Source: Streptomyces viridochromogenes (GTDB taxonomy: Bacteria > Actinomycetota > Actinomycetes > Streptomycetales > Streptomycetaceae). From it: 50,312 nt of DNA. Shown here in pieces: positions 1 through 8,419 of this stretch. A model generated the notes under the pieces. It saw nothing but the letters and a program-made list of their open reading frames with translations, was not told the DNA's origin and did no database searches. The translations under genes were made by a program, and so were the position numbers. The stretch spans positions 1 through 50,312 of the forward strand of contig NZ_LGUR01000252.1 in the NCBI RefSeq assembly GCF_001270495.1. Direction: 5' to 3'. The stretch's first letter is position 1. Every line of letters starts with the position of its first letter.

Positions 1-1
1 C

Positions 2-186
2 ACCCCCACTCCGCCCCCGCCGCCACCGTCCTACGCGCCGAACGGTTTCGTGCCGCCCCAGGGGAACCCGTACGGTCCGCCGCCGGAAATCCCTACGGCC
101 GGCCGCCGCAGGGCAACCCGTACGCTCCGGGCCCGCAGAAACCGTACAACCCGCCGCCCCCGCACAAACCGCGGTATCCCCGCAGG
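2..186 (+). pseudogene. C-terminal tail of a Pro-rich repeat protein, frameshifted (partial)
   Basis: The sequence reads as a low-complexity tail with PPQGNPYG-like repeats in frame 2 (PSYAPNGFVPPQGNPYGPPP). The same repeat continues only after moving to frame 1 near position 85 (NPYGRPPQGNPYAPGPQKPY). One missing G in the CCGCCGGAAAT stretch would explain this. No stop follows in frame 1 until about 603, deep inside the antisense of the FtsX-type gene, so the true stop seems lost or the sequence has errors. Repeats like this are common at the C termini of actinomycete membrane or secreted proteins. The function cannot be told from this tail. Confidence 0.4.
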
Positions 187-2469
187 TCAGGCGACCGCGC
201 TCAGTGTGTCCGCGAGTCGGCGGCGGGCCGCGCGGGAGGCCGGGACGGCGGCGAGAGCGGCCGCCCCGGCGACTGCCGCCACGCCGAACAGCAGCAGGAG
301 AGCGGCGGGCGGACCCTGGGCGATCCCGGCGCCGATGCCGCTCGATCTGCCCTGGGCGTCGATCAGCCAGTGCGCGAGGGGTGTGCCCAGGGCCGTACCG
401 ATGACGACCGCGGCCAGGGCGGTGCAGGCCGTGGAGGTGACGGTGATCGCGGTGATCTGCCGGGGGGACAGGCCGATGGCCTTCAGGGCCAGCAGGTCAC
501 GCTCGCCCTCCCGCACGGTGCCGCCGATCGCGGTCAGCAGTTCGATGAGCCCGATGAGGGCCAGGACGGCGATCAGGCCCACGACGACTCCGCGCAGGGG
601 TGAGAGGCCGTCGGCGGGGTTGGGTACGGCGTGGACGTCCAGGCGGCCGTGCCCTGCGGTGGCCAGTCGGTCGGCGACCCGGTCGGGCTCCGCGCCAGGG
701 TCGAGCCGCAGCTCGTAGCGGGTGGGGCCGAGGCCGGGGTCGTTCTCGCGGAGGGTGTCGAGGGAGGTGGAGATGACCCGGCCGGCGTTCTCCGGTTCGA
801 TGCTGCGGCCCACGATGTGCAGGATCTGCGGTTGGTCCCCGACGGTCATCCGTACCCAGTCGCCGACCCGCACGTCCAGCAGATCGAGCAGGCCTTGTCC
901 GGCCACCGCCTCGTCGCGGCCCTGTGCCGGGCGGCCCTCGGCCAGGGCGTACGGGTAGGGCTCGGCGCGGGTGCCGAGGCCGCGCAGGGCGATCGTGGCC
1001 GTCTGGCCCGGGACCAGGGCGGCCACCTCGACGCCCGGATAGGCGGCGGCGACCTGTGGGTCGCGTTCCAGGAGGGCGCGGGCGTCGCGGTCGGACAGGC
1101 CGGAGTCGGCGTGGACGGTGAGGGCGGTCGGCAGGCCGATCTGGTCGGGCCTGCCGTCGAAGCGCTCGATCGTGGTCCACGCGCTCATCGCCACCACGAT
1201 CAGCAGCAGCGGCAGGGCGAGCCGGGCGACCGTCGCCAGCGAGCGCAGCCGGCGCGTGAAGGCGCGGTGCCAGCCCAGCACCAGCGCAGGCGGCAGCCGT
1301 AGCCCGAGCGCCCGCCGGGCCACCCCCGAGAGCCGTCCACCGAGCGGAGCGGCGGGCCGCGGCACCGGCACCGGGGGCACCCGCCCCGCCCGCCACGCCG
1401 CGAGCCCCGTGGTCGCGCCGATGAACAGCACCGCCCCCACCGGCACCACGACCAGCGCCACGGTGTTTCCGGGCAGCCCCTGCCATACTCCGACCGCGTC
1501 CCCGAGCCGTCCCGGGATCCGGCTGCCCAGGCCCTGGATGACGGCCGCGGCGGCCACCGCGCCCAGCAGGGCGTAGGCGAGATGCTGGAGCAGGAAGACG
1601 CGGACCACCTGACCCGGTGTGAAGCCGATCGCCTTCAGCACCGAGATGTCCCGCAGATGGCCGCGGATCCGGGTGCCGATCGCCCCGTGCACGGCGAGCC
1701 CGGCGGCGACCAGCGCGCCCAGCCCGAACAGGCCCAGCACCTGGCCGAGCAGCCGGGTGTCGCCCTGTGCCTCGGCGCGTCCCTGCTTCCAGGTGGAGAC
1801 CTCGCTGACCGCGCCGGCGCCCAGCACGGTCACGGCGCGCTGGACGGCGTAGTCCGTGTCGTCGGGATCCGTCAGGCGCAGCCCGATCACCTGGCCGCCC
1901 GGGTCGCGCACCGCGGACGGTGGAGCCCAGACGAGGCCCGGCCGCTCGCCCGGCCGGTAGCGCGGCTCGGCGCTGTCGGCGATGCCGAGCACGGTCAGGG
2001 TCCGGTCGGTGCCGGGCAGGGTGACGGTGTCGCCGGGGGCGGCCAGCAGGGCGCGGGCGAGGCGGGTCTCCAGAACCACGCCGTCGGGCTTCGCGGGGTC
2101 CAGCCAGTGGCCGGAGGTGAGGAGCGGGCGGCCCACGGTGGGGCGCTCGGGAGTGCCGCGCAGTTCGACGGAGGCGCGGGTTCCGCGGGAGGCGAGTGTG
2201 GTGGAAGCGGTCGGGTAGGGGCCCGCGACCGACTCGACGCCGTCGAGGTCGGACAGCTTCCCGGTGTCGGCCGAGGAACCGGTGTGCAGCCATACGTGTG
2301 CGCCGTGTGCCTGGGTGAAGACGCGCTGCCAGGGGTTGGTGGCGTAGCCGAAGAGTGCCGTGGCCAGCAGCAGGGAGACGACGATCCCGGCCGTGGCGAG
2401 CACGAGGAACAGCGCCTCGCCGCGGTGCGTGCGCAGATCGGAGTGCGCCCAGCGCAGGGTGGCTCGCAT
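187..2469 (-). CDS. FtsX-type ABC transporter permease
   Basis: A protein of about 760 aa with two FtsX/MacB-like halves. It has an N-terminal membrane helix (GEALFLVLATAGIVVSLLL), a large extracytoplasmic domain, a block of three helices near residues 250-370, a second extracytoplasmic domain, and a final three-helix block near the C terminus with the typical LLALKAIGLSPRQI turn. The start chosen is the ATG giving MRATLRWAHSD, one base after the ATPase stop; a start eight codons further up lies inside that upstream gene. It is the last gene of the padR-ATPase-permease operon. The family includes MacB-type exporters and peptide-sensing transporters, and the substrate is not evident. Confidence 0.9.
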   Translation of the reverse strand: MRATLRWAHSDLRTHRGEALFLVLATAGIVVSLLLATALFGYATNPWQRVFTQAHGAHVWLHTGSSADTGKLSDLDGVESVAGPYPTASTTLASRGTRASVELRGTPERPTVGRPLLTSGHWLDPAKPDGVVLETRLARALLAAPGDTVTLPGTDRTLTVLGIADSAEPRYRPGERPGLVWAPPSAVRDPGGQVIGLRLTDPDDTDYAVQRAVTVLGAGAVSEVSTWKQGRAEAQGDTRLLGQVLGLFGLGALVAAGLAVHGAIGTRIRGHLRDISVLKAIGFTPGQVVRVFLLQHLAYALLGAVAAAAVIQGLGSRIPGRLGDAVGVWQGLPGNTVALVVVPVGAVLFIGATTGLAAWRAGRVPPVPVPRPAAPLGGRLSGVARRALGLRLPPALVLGWHRAFTRRLRSLATVARLALPLLLIVVAMSAWTTIERFDGRPDQIGLPTALTVHADSGLSDRDARALLERDPQVAAAYPGVEVAALVPGQTATIALRGLGTRAEPYPYALAEGRPAQGRDEAVAGQGLLDLLDVRVGDWVRMTVGDQPQILHIVGRSIEPENAGRVISTSLDTLRENDPGLGPTRYELRLDPGAEPDRVADRLATAGHGRLDVHAVPNPADGLSPLRGVVVGLIAVLALIGLIELLTAIGGTVREGERDLLALKAIGLSPRQITAITVTSTACTALAAVVIGTALGTPLAHWLIDAQGRSSGIGAGIAQGPPAALLLLFGVAAVAGAAALAAVPASRAARRRLADTLSAVA

Positions 2470-2470
2470 C

Positions 2471-3328
2471 TCAGTCCCTGAGCTCCAGCACACCCGATAT
2501 CCCGGTCCGGCGTGGCGGCGTGCCGCCGTCCAGCTCGGCGTCGTCGGCGATCCTGCCGTCGAAGAAGCTGATCACCCGGTCCGCCGCGCTCGCCAGCCGT
2601 GCGTCATGCGTGACCAGCACGATCGTCTGGCCGCGCTGGTGGAAGCGGGACAGCAGCCGCATCACCTCTCGGGTGCCCTTGCTGTCCAGGCTGCCCGCGG
2701 GCTCGTCGGCCAGCAGCAGGGGCGGACGGTTGACCAGGGCCCGGGCCAGCGCGACCCGCTGCTGCTCGCCGCCGGACAGCTCGCCGGGCATGCTCCGCTC
2801 CTTGCCCGTGAGGCCCAGCTCGGCCAGCAGCTCCGCCCGCTCGGCACGCGCCCGCTTCGGCGGGACGCCGGCCAGCAGTGCGGGCAACTCGACGTTGTCG
2901 GCGACGGACAGGTCGGAGACCAGGTTGAAGAACTGGAAGACGATCCCGATGCGCTTCCTGCGCTCCACCGCCCAGCGGGCCTCGCTCCACCGGTCCGCGC
3001 ACTCACCGTCCAGCCAGATGCTCCCGCTGTCCGGGCGCTGAAGCCCACCCAGCAGATGCAGCAATGTCGACTTACCGGCACCGGACGGGCCGGTGACCGC
3101 CACGAACTCGCCCTTCCGGACGGAAAGGTCCACGCCCCGCACGGCATGCGCCGGGGCACCCTCGCCATGATGCGTCTTGACCAGGCCCTCGGAGCGCAGC
3201 ACAGGGCTCTCGGCACCGGACCCGGCACTCTTCGCGCCGGCCCCGGCACTCTTCACACCCCGCCCGGCACTCTTCGCGCCCGCCTCAGGGCCGTCGGCGC
3301 GCAGCCCAGGAGTGGAATCGTCGCTCAC
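2471..3328 (-). CDS. ABC transporter ATP-binding protein (MacB/LolD type)
   Basis: A protein of about 285 aa with Walker A GPSGAGKST, signature LSGGEQQR and Walker B LLLADEP, of the type that pairs with FtsX-like permeases. The GTG start giving VSDDSTPG is chosen because it overlaps the padR stop as GTGA. Residues about 16-41 carry a short Gly/Ala/Lys/Ser repeat (AGAKSAG, RGVKSAG, AGAKSAG, SGAESP) before the ATPase fold begins near residue 43. That tail is not part of the family core. The protein supplies energy to the permease encoded next. Confidence 0.92.
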   Translation of the reverse strand: MSDDSTPGLRADGPEAGAKSAGRGVKSAGAGAKSAGSGAESPVLRSEGLVKTHHGEGAPAHAVRGVDLSVRKGEFVAVTGPSGAGKSTLLHLLGGLQRPDSGSIWLDGECADRWSEARWAVERRKRIGIVFQFFNLVSDLSVADNVELPALLAGVPPKRARAERAELLAELGLTGKERSMPGELSGGEQQRVALARALVNRPPLLLADEPAGSLDSKGTREVMRLLSRFHQRGQTIVLVTHDARLASAADRVISFFDGRIADDAELDGGTPPRRTGISGVLELRD

Positions 3329-3840
3329 TCCAGCTCCTCCAGCTCTTCCTGGCACCGCTCCAGCCAGTCGAGGTCGGCCTGAAGGTGCAGCATCGCGCCC
3401 TCGATCAGCAGATGGGCGATGCGGTTGTCCCGGTCCTCGGCGGCGGCCAGCTTCGACAGTTGCCGCATGGTGTTCAAGTACTGGCGCCGCTGTCTGTTGA
3501 TGAGGGCGATCTGGTCGGCGAGACCCGTCTGCGGGGCGACGGCCAGCTTCATGAAGAACTCGTCCCGCACCCGGGGCTCGTCCTCGGGCTCCTCGAACCA
3601 GGCGCGCAGCGCCTCACGCCCGGCGTCGGTGAGGTGGTAGACCTTCTTGTTGGGCCGGCTCGACTGCTCGACGTCCTCGCCCTCTATCAGCCCCGATTTC
3701 TCGAGACGGCCGAGGGTCACATAGATCTGGCCGACGTTCGGCTGAGGGTACGCGGAGCCCAGCAGTTGCTCAAGGTCCTGCTTCAGCTCGTAGCCGTGCG
3801 CCGGGCCGCGCGCCAGCAGGGCCAGGAGGGGCAGCCGCAC
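3325..3840 (-). CDS. PadR-family transcriptional regulator
   Basis: A protein of 171 aa with an N-terminal winged helix (LLALLARGPAHGYELKQDLE, then VGQIYVTLGRLEKSGLI) and a C-terminal helical dimer domain (about residues 95-171), the PadR/VirR-like layout. The GTG start is preceded by a strong GGAGGAGAGG ribosome site. It is the first gene of the ABC exporter operon, so it most likely represses that operon and itself. A perfect inverted repeat at 3894-3908 in the divergent spacer is the probable operator. Such regulators often respond to the compounds their exporter removes, and the ligand here is unknown. Confidence 0.93.
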   Translation of the reverse strand: MRLPLLALLARGPAHGYELKQDLEQLLGSAYPQPNVGQIYVTLGRLEKSGLIEGEDVEQSSRPNKKVYHLTDAGREALRAWFEEPEDEPRVRDEFFMKLAVAPQTGLADQIALINRQRRQYLNTMRQLSKLAAAEDRDNRIAHLLIEGAMLHLQADLDWLERCQEELEELE

Positions 3841-3893
3841 TCGACCTCTCCTCCTCGCATCCGGTTAATGTGCTGCGAGCCCTAGTATCGCGC

Positions 3894-3908
3894 ATACCTA
3901 ACAGGTAT
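3894..3908. promoter_or_regulatory. Candidate PadR operator (inverted repeat)
   Basis: ATACCT-AAC-AGGTAT, a perfect 6-bp inverted repeat with a 3-base spacer, lies between padR and the divergent solute-binding protein gene, 54 bases upstream of the padR start. Its place in an autoregulated divergent spacer suggests an operator. Assigning it to PadR is inference. Confidence 0.45.
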
Positions 3909-3965
3909 ACATGGCCTCTGACCCCGGACGAAGATGTTCGGCGCCAGGTGTACAGGGAGGAACCT

Positions 3966-5237
3966 ATGCGGTGGATCCACGCCGCCGGTAGGGGCCTTCT
4001 CGTCCTCGTTGTGATCCTGACCGGCTACGTCGCCTCCGGCGCCCGTGCCGACGAGGGCCCCGCGAGCGGCAGGGGACCGATGACCCTCGCCACCGCCGGA
4101 GACCTCACCGGTTATCTCGGCTCCGTTCTGGACGGCTGGAACCGCACCCACCCCGACGAGAAGGTCACTCTCGTCGAGCTGCCCGACTCCGCCGACGAGA
4201 CCCACGCGCAGATGACCACCGACCTGCGCGCCGGCGACCGCAGCCGCTTCGACATCCTCAACATCGATGTCAGCTGGACCTCGGAGTTCGCGGCGCAGGG
4301 CTGGATCCGTCCGCTGGCGCGCGACCGCTTCCCGCTGGATACCTTCCTGCCGCCGGTCGTGGACACGGCGACCTACGACAGACAGCTCTACGCGGTCCCG
4401 TACGTCACCAACGCCGGCCTGCTCCTCTACCGCAAGGACATCCTCGCCAAGGAGGGCGTCGACCCTCCGCGCACCTGGGCCGAACTGGAACGGGCCGCGA
4501 AGACCGTCGCGCCGAAGTACGGCCTCGACGGTTACGCCGGCCAGTTCCTGCCGTACGAGGGCCTCACCGTCAACGCCGCCGAGGCCGTCTATTCGGCGGG
4601 CGGCTCGATCCTCGGCGACGAGGGCGAGCGCGTCACCGTGAACTCGACGGCCGCCCGCGAGGGCATCGGGTTCCTCGCCCGGGGCGTGCGCGAGGGCTGG
4701 ATCCCGAAGCGGGCGCTGACGTTCAAGGAGGAGGAGTCCAAGCAGGCCTTCCAGGACGGCCGCCTGCTCTTCCTCCGTAACTGGCCGTACGCCTATGTCG
4801 GCGCGTCGGCCAAGGGCTCACCGGTCTCCGGGAAGATCGGTGCCCTGCCGCTGCCGGGTCCGGACGGGCCGGGCAGAAGCGTGCTGGGCGGCTCCAACCT
4901 GGCCGTCAGTACCCATGCCCGGCATCCCGACTCGGCCGCGCGACTGATCGCGTACCTGACCAGTGAGCGCGTCCAGCGCCAGGTCCTCACGCGCGGCGCG
5001 CTGCCGCCCGTGCGGGCCGACCTGTACGAGGATCCCGCGCTGGTGCGGGAGTTCCCGTATCTGCCGACCCTGCGCGAGAGCGTGCGTACGGCCGCGCCGC
5101 GCCCCAAGAGCCCCCGCTACGACCAGGTGAGCCTGGTGGTGCAGGCGGTCGTGCATGACGCGATGGCCGGGCGTGAGACGCCCGCGGCAGCGGTGCGGCG
5201 ACTGGCGAGGGAACTCGCCGCCATCTCCTCTCATTAG
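3966..5237 (+). CDS. Extracellular solute-binding protein, family 1, without lipobox
   Basis: A protein of 423 aa. The fold is that of an oligosaccharide-binding protein: an N-terminal strand and helix (MTLATAGDLTGYLGSVLDGW), a FDILNIDVSWTSEFA segment, and YAVPYVTNAGLLLYRKD typical of sugar-binding components. The start is the ATG at 3966 behind GGGAGGAAC. The N terminus has a Sec-type signal ending near ASGARA-DE but no cysteine lipobox, unlike the second binding protein at 7076. No permease follows directly. It sits just upstream of the GH13 gene but is separated from it by an AT-rich promoter region. It may be a soluble or wall-associated accessory binder, or a broken-off importer subunit. 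Confidence 0.85.
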   Translation: MRWIHAAGRGLLVLVVILTGYVASGARADEGPASGRGPMTLATAGDLTGYLGSVLDGWNRTHPDEKVTLVELPDSADETHAQMTTDLRAGDRSRFDILNIDVSWTSEFAAQGWIRPLARDRFPLDTFLPPVVDTATYDRQLYAVPYVTNAGLLLYRKDILAKEGVDPPRTWAELERAAKTVAPKYGLDGYAGQFLPYEGLTVNAAEAVYSAGGSILGDEGERVTVNSTAAREGIGFLARGVREGWIPKRALTFKEEESKQAFQDGRLLFLRNWPYAYVGASAKGSPVSGKIGALPLPGPDGPGRSVLGGSNLAVSTHARHPDSAARLIAYLTSERVQRQVLTRGALPPVRADLYEDPALVREFPYLPTLRESVRTAAPRPKSPRYDQVSLVVQAVVHDAMAGRETPAAAVRRLARELAAISSH

Positions 5238-5392
5238 ATCCCGCCAGCTCTCGCTAGTTACTTGTTAAGTAACGCCGAGATCTCTTCTGTGGTCGCTCTG
5301 GGTAGAAAAAAGTGGATATAAAGCCCTGACTGCTCAGTAGCTTCCGTCCAGTTCATTGACACCCTCCTGAAAAGGCTACTTAACATGCATGC
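5238..5392 (+). promoter_or_regulatory. AT-rich promoter and operator region upstream of the alpha-glucosidase
   Basis: This spacer is strikingly AT-rich for this genome. It contains the inverted repeat GTTACTT-GTT-AAGTAAC (5257-5273). It also contains TTGACA (5356-5361), a good -35, followed by TACTTAAC (5377-5384). The latter is the exact inverse of GTTAAGTA inside the first repeat (5264-5271), so the same half-site occurs at both ends of the spacer. This looks like a repressor-controlled sugar promoter. The regulator is not in the window. Confidence 0.5.
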
Positions 5393-7036
5393 ATGCTGAG
5401 TAAGTACCACTGGTGGCGTGACGCGGTGATCTACCAGGTCTACGTCCGCAGTTTCCTCGACAGCACCGGCGACGGTGTCGGCGATCTCGCGGGCGTGCGG
5501 GCCGGGCTGCCGTACCTGAAGAAGCTGGGCGTCGACGGGATCTGGCTGAGCCCCTTCTATCCCTCGCCGCAGCACGACCACGGCTACGACGTGGCCGACT
5601 ACTGCGACGTCGACCCGCTCTTCGGCGACCTCGCCGAGTTCGACCAGCTGGTCGCGGCGGCCAGGCGGCTCGGGATCAAGGTGCTGCTCGACATCGTCCC
5701 GAACCACTGCTCCAGCGAGCACCCGTGGTTCGAGGAGGCGCTCCACGCCGCACCCGGCAGCGCCGCCCGCGCCCGCTTCCACTTCGCCGACGGCCGTGGC
5801 CCCGACGGATCCGAGCCGCCCAACAACTGGCACTCCATGTTCGGCGGCCCGGCGTGGAGCCGGGTGACCGAGGCGGACGGGCGGCCCGGCCAGTGGTACC
5901 TGCACATGTTCGCGCCCGAGCAGCCCGACTGGAACTGGCGCAACCCCGAGATCGGCGCCGAGTTCGACCGCATCCTGCGCTTCTGGCTGGACCGGGGCAT
6001 CGACGGCTTCCGTATCGACGTCGCCGCCGGCCTCTTCAAGCACCCCGAGCTGCCCGACTCGGACGACCCGGAGGCCGACGCCCGCACCCGCGACTCGGTC
6101 AACCCGCTCGCCTGGAACCAGCCCGAGGTGCACGAGGTGTGGCGTGGCTGGCGCTCCATATGCGAGGAGTACACCGCCCGCGACGGCCGGGATCGCCTCC
6201 TCGTCGGCGAGGTGTCCGTGCCGACCGCGCGCGAGCACGCCCAGTACGTCCGCTCCGACGAACTCCACCAGGCGTTCTTCTTCGACCTGCTCAGCGCCCC
6301 CTGGGAGGCCGACGCCTTCCGCAAGGTCATCTCCGAGGCCATGCAGGACATCGCCGGCACGGGTTCGACGGTCACCTGGGTCCTCAACAACCACGACCAG
6401 GTCCGCACCGTCACCCGCTACGGCGAACCCGCCACCGAGGGCAGCGGCCTCGGCGCCGCCCGCGCCCGCGCCGCCGCGCTGCTGATGCTGGCGCTGCCCG
6501 GAGCCGCGTACATCTACCAGGGCGAGGAGCTGGGTCTGCCCGAGGTCGTCGACCTGCCCGACGACGTGCTCACCGACCCGATCTTCCACCGCACCGGCAG
6601 CCGGGCCCGCATCCGCGACGGCTGCCGGGTGCCGCTGCCGTGGTCGGGACAGGCCTCGCCCTTCGGCTTCACCTCCGGCGCCGAGAGCGCCAAGCCCTGG
6701 CTGCCGCAGCCCGAGTACTTCGCCGAGTACGCCACCGACCGCGCTCTCGCCGACACCCGGTCCTTCTGGCACCTGTACCGCGACGGCCTCCAACTGCGCG
6801 AGGCACTGCCCCAGTTGGGCGAGGGCGCGCTGCGCTGGCTGGACAGCCCGCCCGGCGTCCTGGCCTTCGTCCGCGGCGACGGCCTCGTCTGCGCCGTCAA
6901 CTTCGGTACGGCACCCACACCGGCGCCGGTCTCCGGCACCCCGCTGCTGTCGAGCGGCCCCTGCCCGGCCGGGGTACTGCCCGGCTCCACGGCGGCCTGG
7001 TGGATGAGCGACGGGACCGAGTCGCCGGCCCTCTGA
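5393..7036 (+). CDS. GH13 alpha-glucosidase
   Basis: A protein of 547 aa of the oligo-1,6-glucosidase / alpha-glucosidase type of family GH13, predicted to hydrolyse imported alpha-glucosides in the cytoplasm (no signal peptide). It starts with WWRDAVIYQVYVRSF. The conserved regions are all present: GYDVADY (64-70), DIVPNH (100-105), GFRIDVAAG with nucleophile D209, LLVGEV with acid E273, and NNHDQ with D335. The ATG at 5393 has no well-placed ribosome site. Two other ATGs lie 4 and 8 bases upstream in other frames, each opening a four-codon reading frame, so initiation may be leaderless or coupled. It precedes the importer genes, suggesting joint control with substrate uptake. Confidence 0.92.
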   Translation: MLSKYHWWRDAVIYQVYVRSFLDSTGDGVGDLAGVRAGLPYLKKLGVDGIWLSPFYPSPQHDHGYDVADYCDVDPLFGDLAEFDQLVAAARRLGIKVLLDIVPNHCSSEHPWFEEALHAAPGSAARARFHFADGRGPDGSEPPNNWHSMFGGPAWSRVTEADGRPGQWYLHMFAPEQPDWNWRNPEIGAEFDRILRFWLDRGIDGFRIDVAAGLFKHPELPDSDDPEADARTRDSVNPLAWNQPEVHEVWRGWRSICEEYTARDGRDRLLVGEVSVPTAREHAQYVRSDELHQAFFFDLLSAPWEADAFRKVISEAMQDIAGTGSTVTWVLNNHDQVRTVTRYGEPATEGSGLGAARARAAALLMLALPGAAYIYQGEELGLPEVVDLPDDVLTDPIFHRTGSRARIRDGCRVPLPWSGQASPFGFTSGAESAKPWLPQPEYFAEYATDRALADTRSFWHLYRDGLQLREALPQLGEGALRWLDSPPGVLAFVRGDGLVCAVNFGTAPTPAPVSGTPLLSSGPCPAGVLPGSTAAWWMSDGTESPAL

Positions 7037-7075
7037 ACCCCCCTTAATTTTCCCCATCCCGAAGGGACATCAACG

Positions 7076-8413
7076 ATGATGCGACGACGTACCACCCTGC
7101 TCACCGGCTGTACCGCTCTCGTCCTGGCGCTCGGCGCGACCGCCTGTGGCGGCGGGCCGGTCTCCGCGGGCGGCGGTGACAAGGCGCTCAGCGGTCAGAC
7201 GGTCACCGTCGCCGGTGTCTGGTCCGGCACCGAGCAGAAGAACTTCCAGAAGGTGCTGGACGCCTTCACCGAGAAGACCGGCGCCAAGACCCAGTTCACA
7301 TCCACCGGGGACAACGTCTCCACCGTCGTCGGCAGCAAGATCGAGGGCGGCAACGCCCCCGACGTGGTGATGGTCCCGCAGGTCGGCGTGGTGCAGCAGT
7401 TCGCGAAGAACGACTGGCTCAAGCCGCTGTCCAAGACCGCCCAGCAGTCCGTGGACGCCAACTTCGCACCCGTCTGGAAGAACTACGGCAGCGTCGACGA
7501 CACCCTCTACGGCCTCTACTTCAAGGCCGCCCACAAGTCGACCGTCTGGTACAGCCCCGACGCCCTCGCCCAGGCGGGCGTCGAGCCGCCGAAGTCGTAC
7601 GACGACATGCTGAAGGCCGGACAGACCGTCTCCGACTCGGGCCTGGCCGCCTTCTCGGTCGCCGGGCAGGACGGCTGGACCCTCACCGACTGGTTCGAGA
7701 ACGTCTACCTGTCCCAGGCCGGACCCGAGAAGTACGACGCCCTCGCCACCCACAAGCTGAAGTGGACCGACGCGTCCGTGGTCGAGGCGCTCACCACCCT
7801 CGGCAAGCTGTTCAAGGACAAGCAGTTGATCGCGGGCGGGCAGAAGGGGGCCCTCAACACCGACTTCCCCGGCTCGGTGGAGAAGGTGTTCGGGCCGAAG
7901 CCCGAGGCGGGCATGGTCTACGAGGGCGACTTCGTCGCGGGCGTCGCCAGGGACCAGTTCGGCAAGTCGATCGGCGAGGACGCGAACTTCTTCCCCTTCC
8001 CGGCGGTCGGCGGCGGCAAGGCGCCGGTGGTCAGCGGCGGTGACGCGGCCGTCGTCCTGAAGGACGGCAAGAACCAGAAGGCCGGCATGGCACTGCTGGA
8101 GTACCTGGCGACGCCGGAGGCCGCCGCGGTGTGGGCAGAGGCGGGCGGCTTCCTGTCCCCGAACAAGAACGTCGACCTCGCGTCCTACGGCGACGACGTC
8201 ACCCGCGCGACCGCCAAGTCCCTCGTCTCGGCGGGCGATTCGAACTCGGTCCGCTTCGACATGTCCGACCAGGCCCCGGCCGCGTTCGGCGGCACCAAGG
8301 GCGCGGGGGAGTGGAAGCTCCTCCAGGACTTCCTGCGCGACCCGTCGGACCCGAAGGCGACCGCGGCGAAGCTGGAGGCCGCGGCGGCCAAGGCGTACGA
8401 GGGCCAGGGCTGA
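7076..8413 (+). CDS. Sugar ABC transporter substrate-binding lipoprotein
   Basis: A protein of 445 aa. It has a lipoprotein signal peptide with lipobox LGATAC (Cys at about residue 24) followed by a Gly/Ser-rich linker, then a family 1 solute-binding fold starting at LSGQTVTVAGVWSG. NAPDVVMVPQVGVVQQFA and MVYEGDFVAG are typical of alpha-glucoside binders (AglE type). GAAGGGA is the ribosome site; two ATGs lie in a row (7076, 7079), both in frame. It is followed after 6 bases by the first permease. Its role is to capture alpha-glucosides outside the cell for import and hydrolysis by the GH13 enzyme encoded just upstream. Confidence 0.93.
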   Translation: MMRRRTTLLTGCTALVLALGATACGGGPVSAGGGDKALSGQTVTVAGVWSGTEQKNFQKVLDAFTEKTGAKTQFTSTGDNVSTVVGSKIEGGNAPDVVMVPQVGVVQQFAKNDWLKPLSKTAQQSVDANFAPVWKNYGSVDDTLYGLYFKAAHKSTVWYSPDALAQAGVEPPKSYDDMLKAGQTVSDSGLAAFSVAGQDGWTLTDWFENVYLSQAGPEKYDALATHKLKWTDASVVEALTTLGKLFKDKQLIAGGQKGALNTDFPGSVEKVFGPKPEAGMVYEGDFVAGVARDQFGKSIGEDANFFPFPAVGGGKAPVVSGGDAAVVLKDGKNQKAGMALLEYLATPEAAAVWAEAGGFLSPNKNVDLASYGDDVTRATAKSLVSAGDSNSVRFDMSDQAPAAFGGTKGAGEWKLLQDFLRDPSDPKATAAKLEAAAAKAYEGQG

Positions 8414-8419
8414 CCCGAC

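Noticed and set aside
5258..7057. 599-codon minus-strand frame opposite the alpha-glucosidase
   Set aside because: The plus strand has complete GH13 motifs; the minus frame has none.
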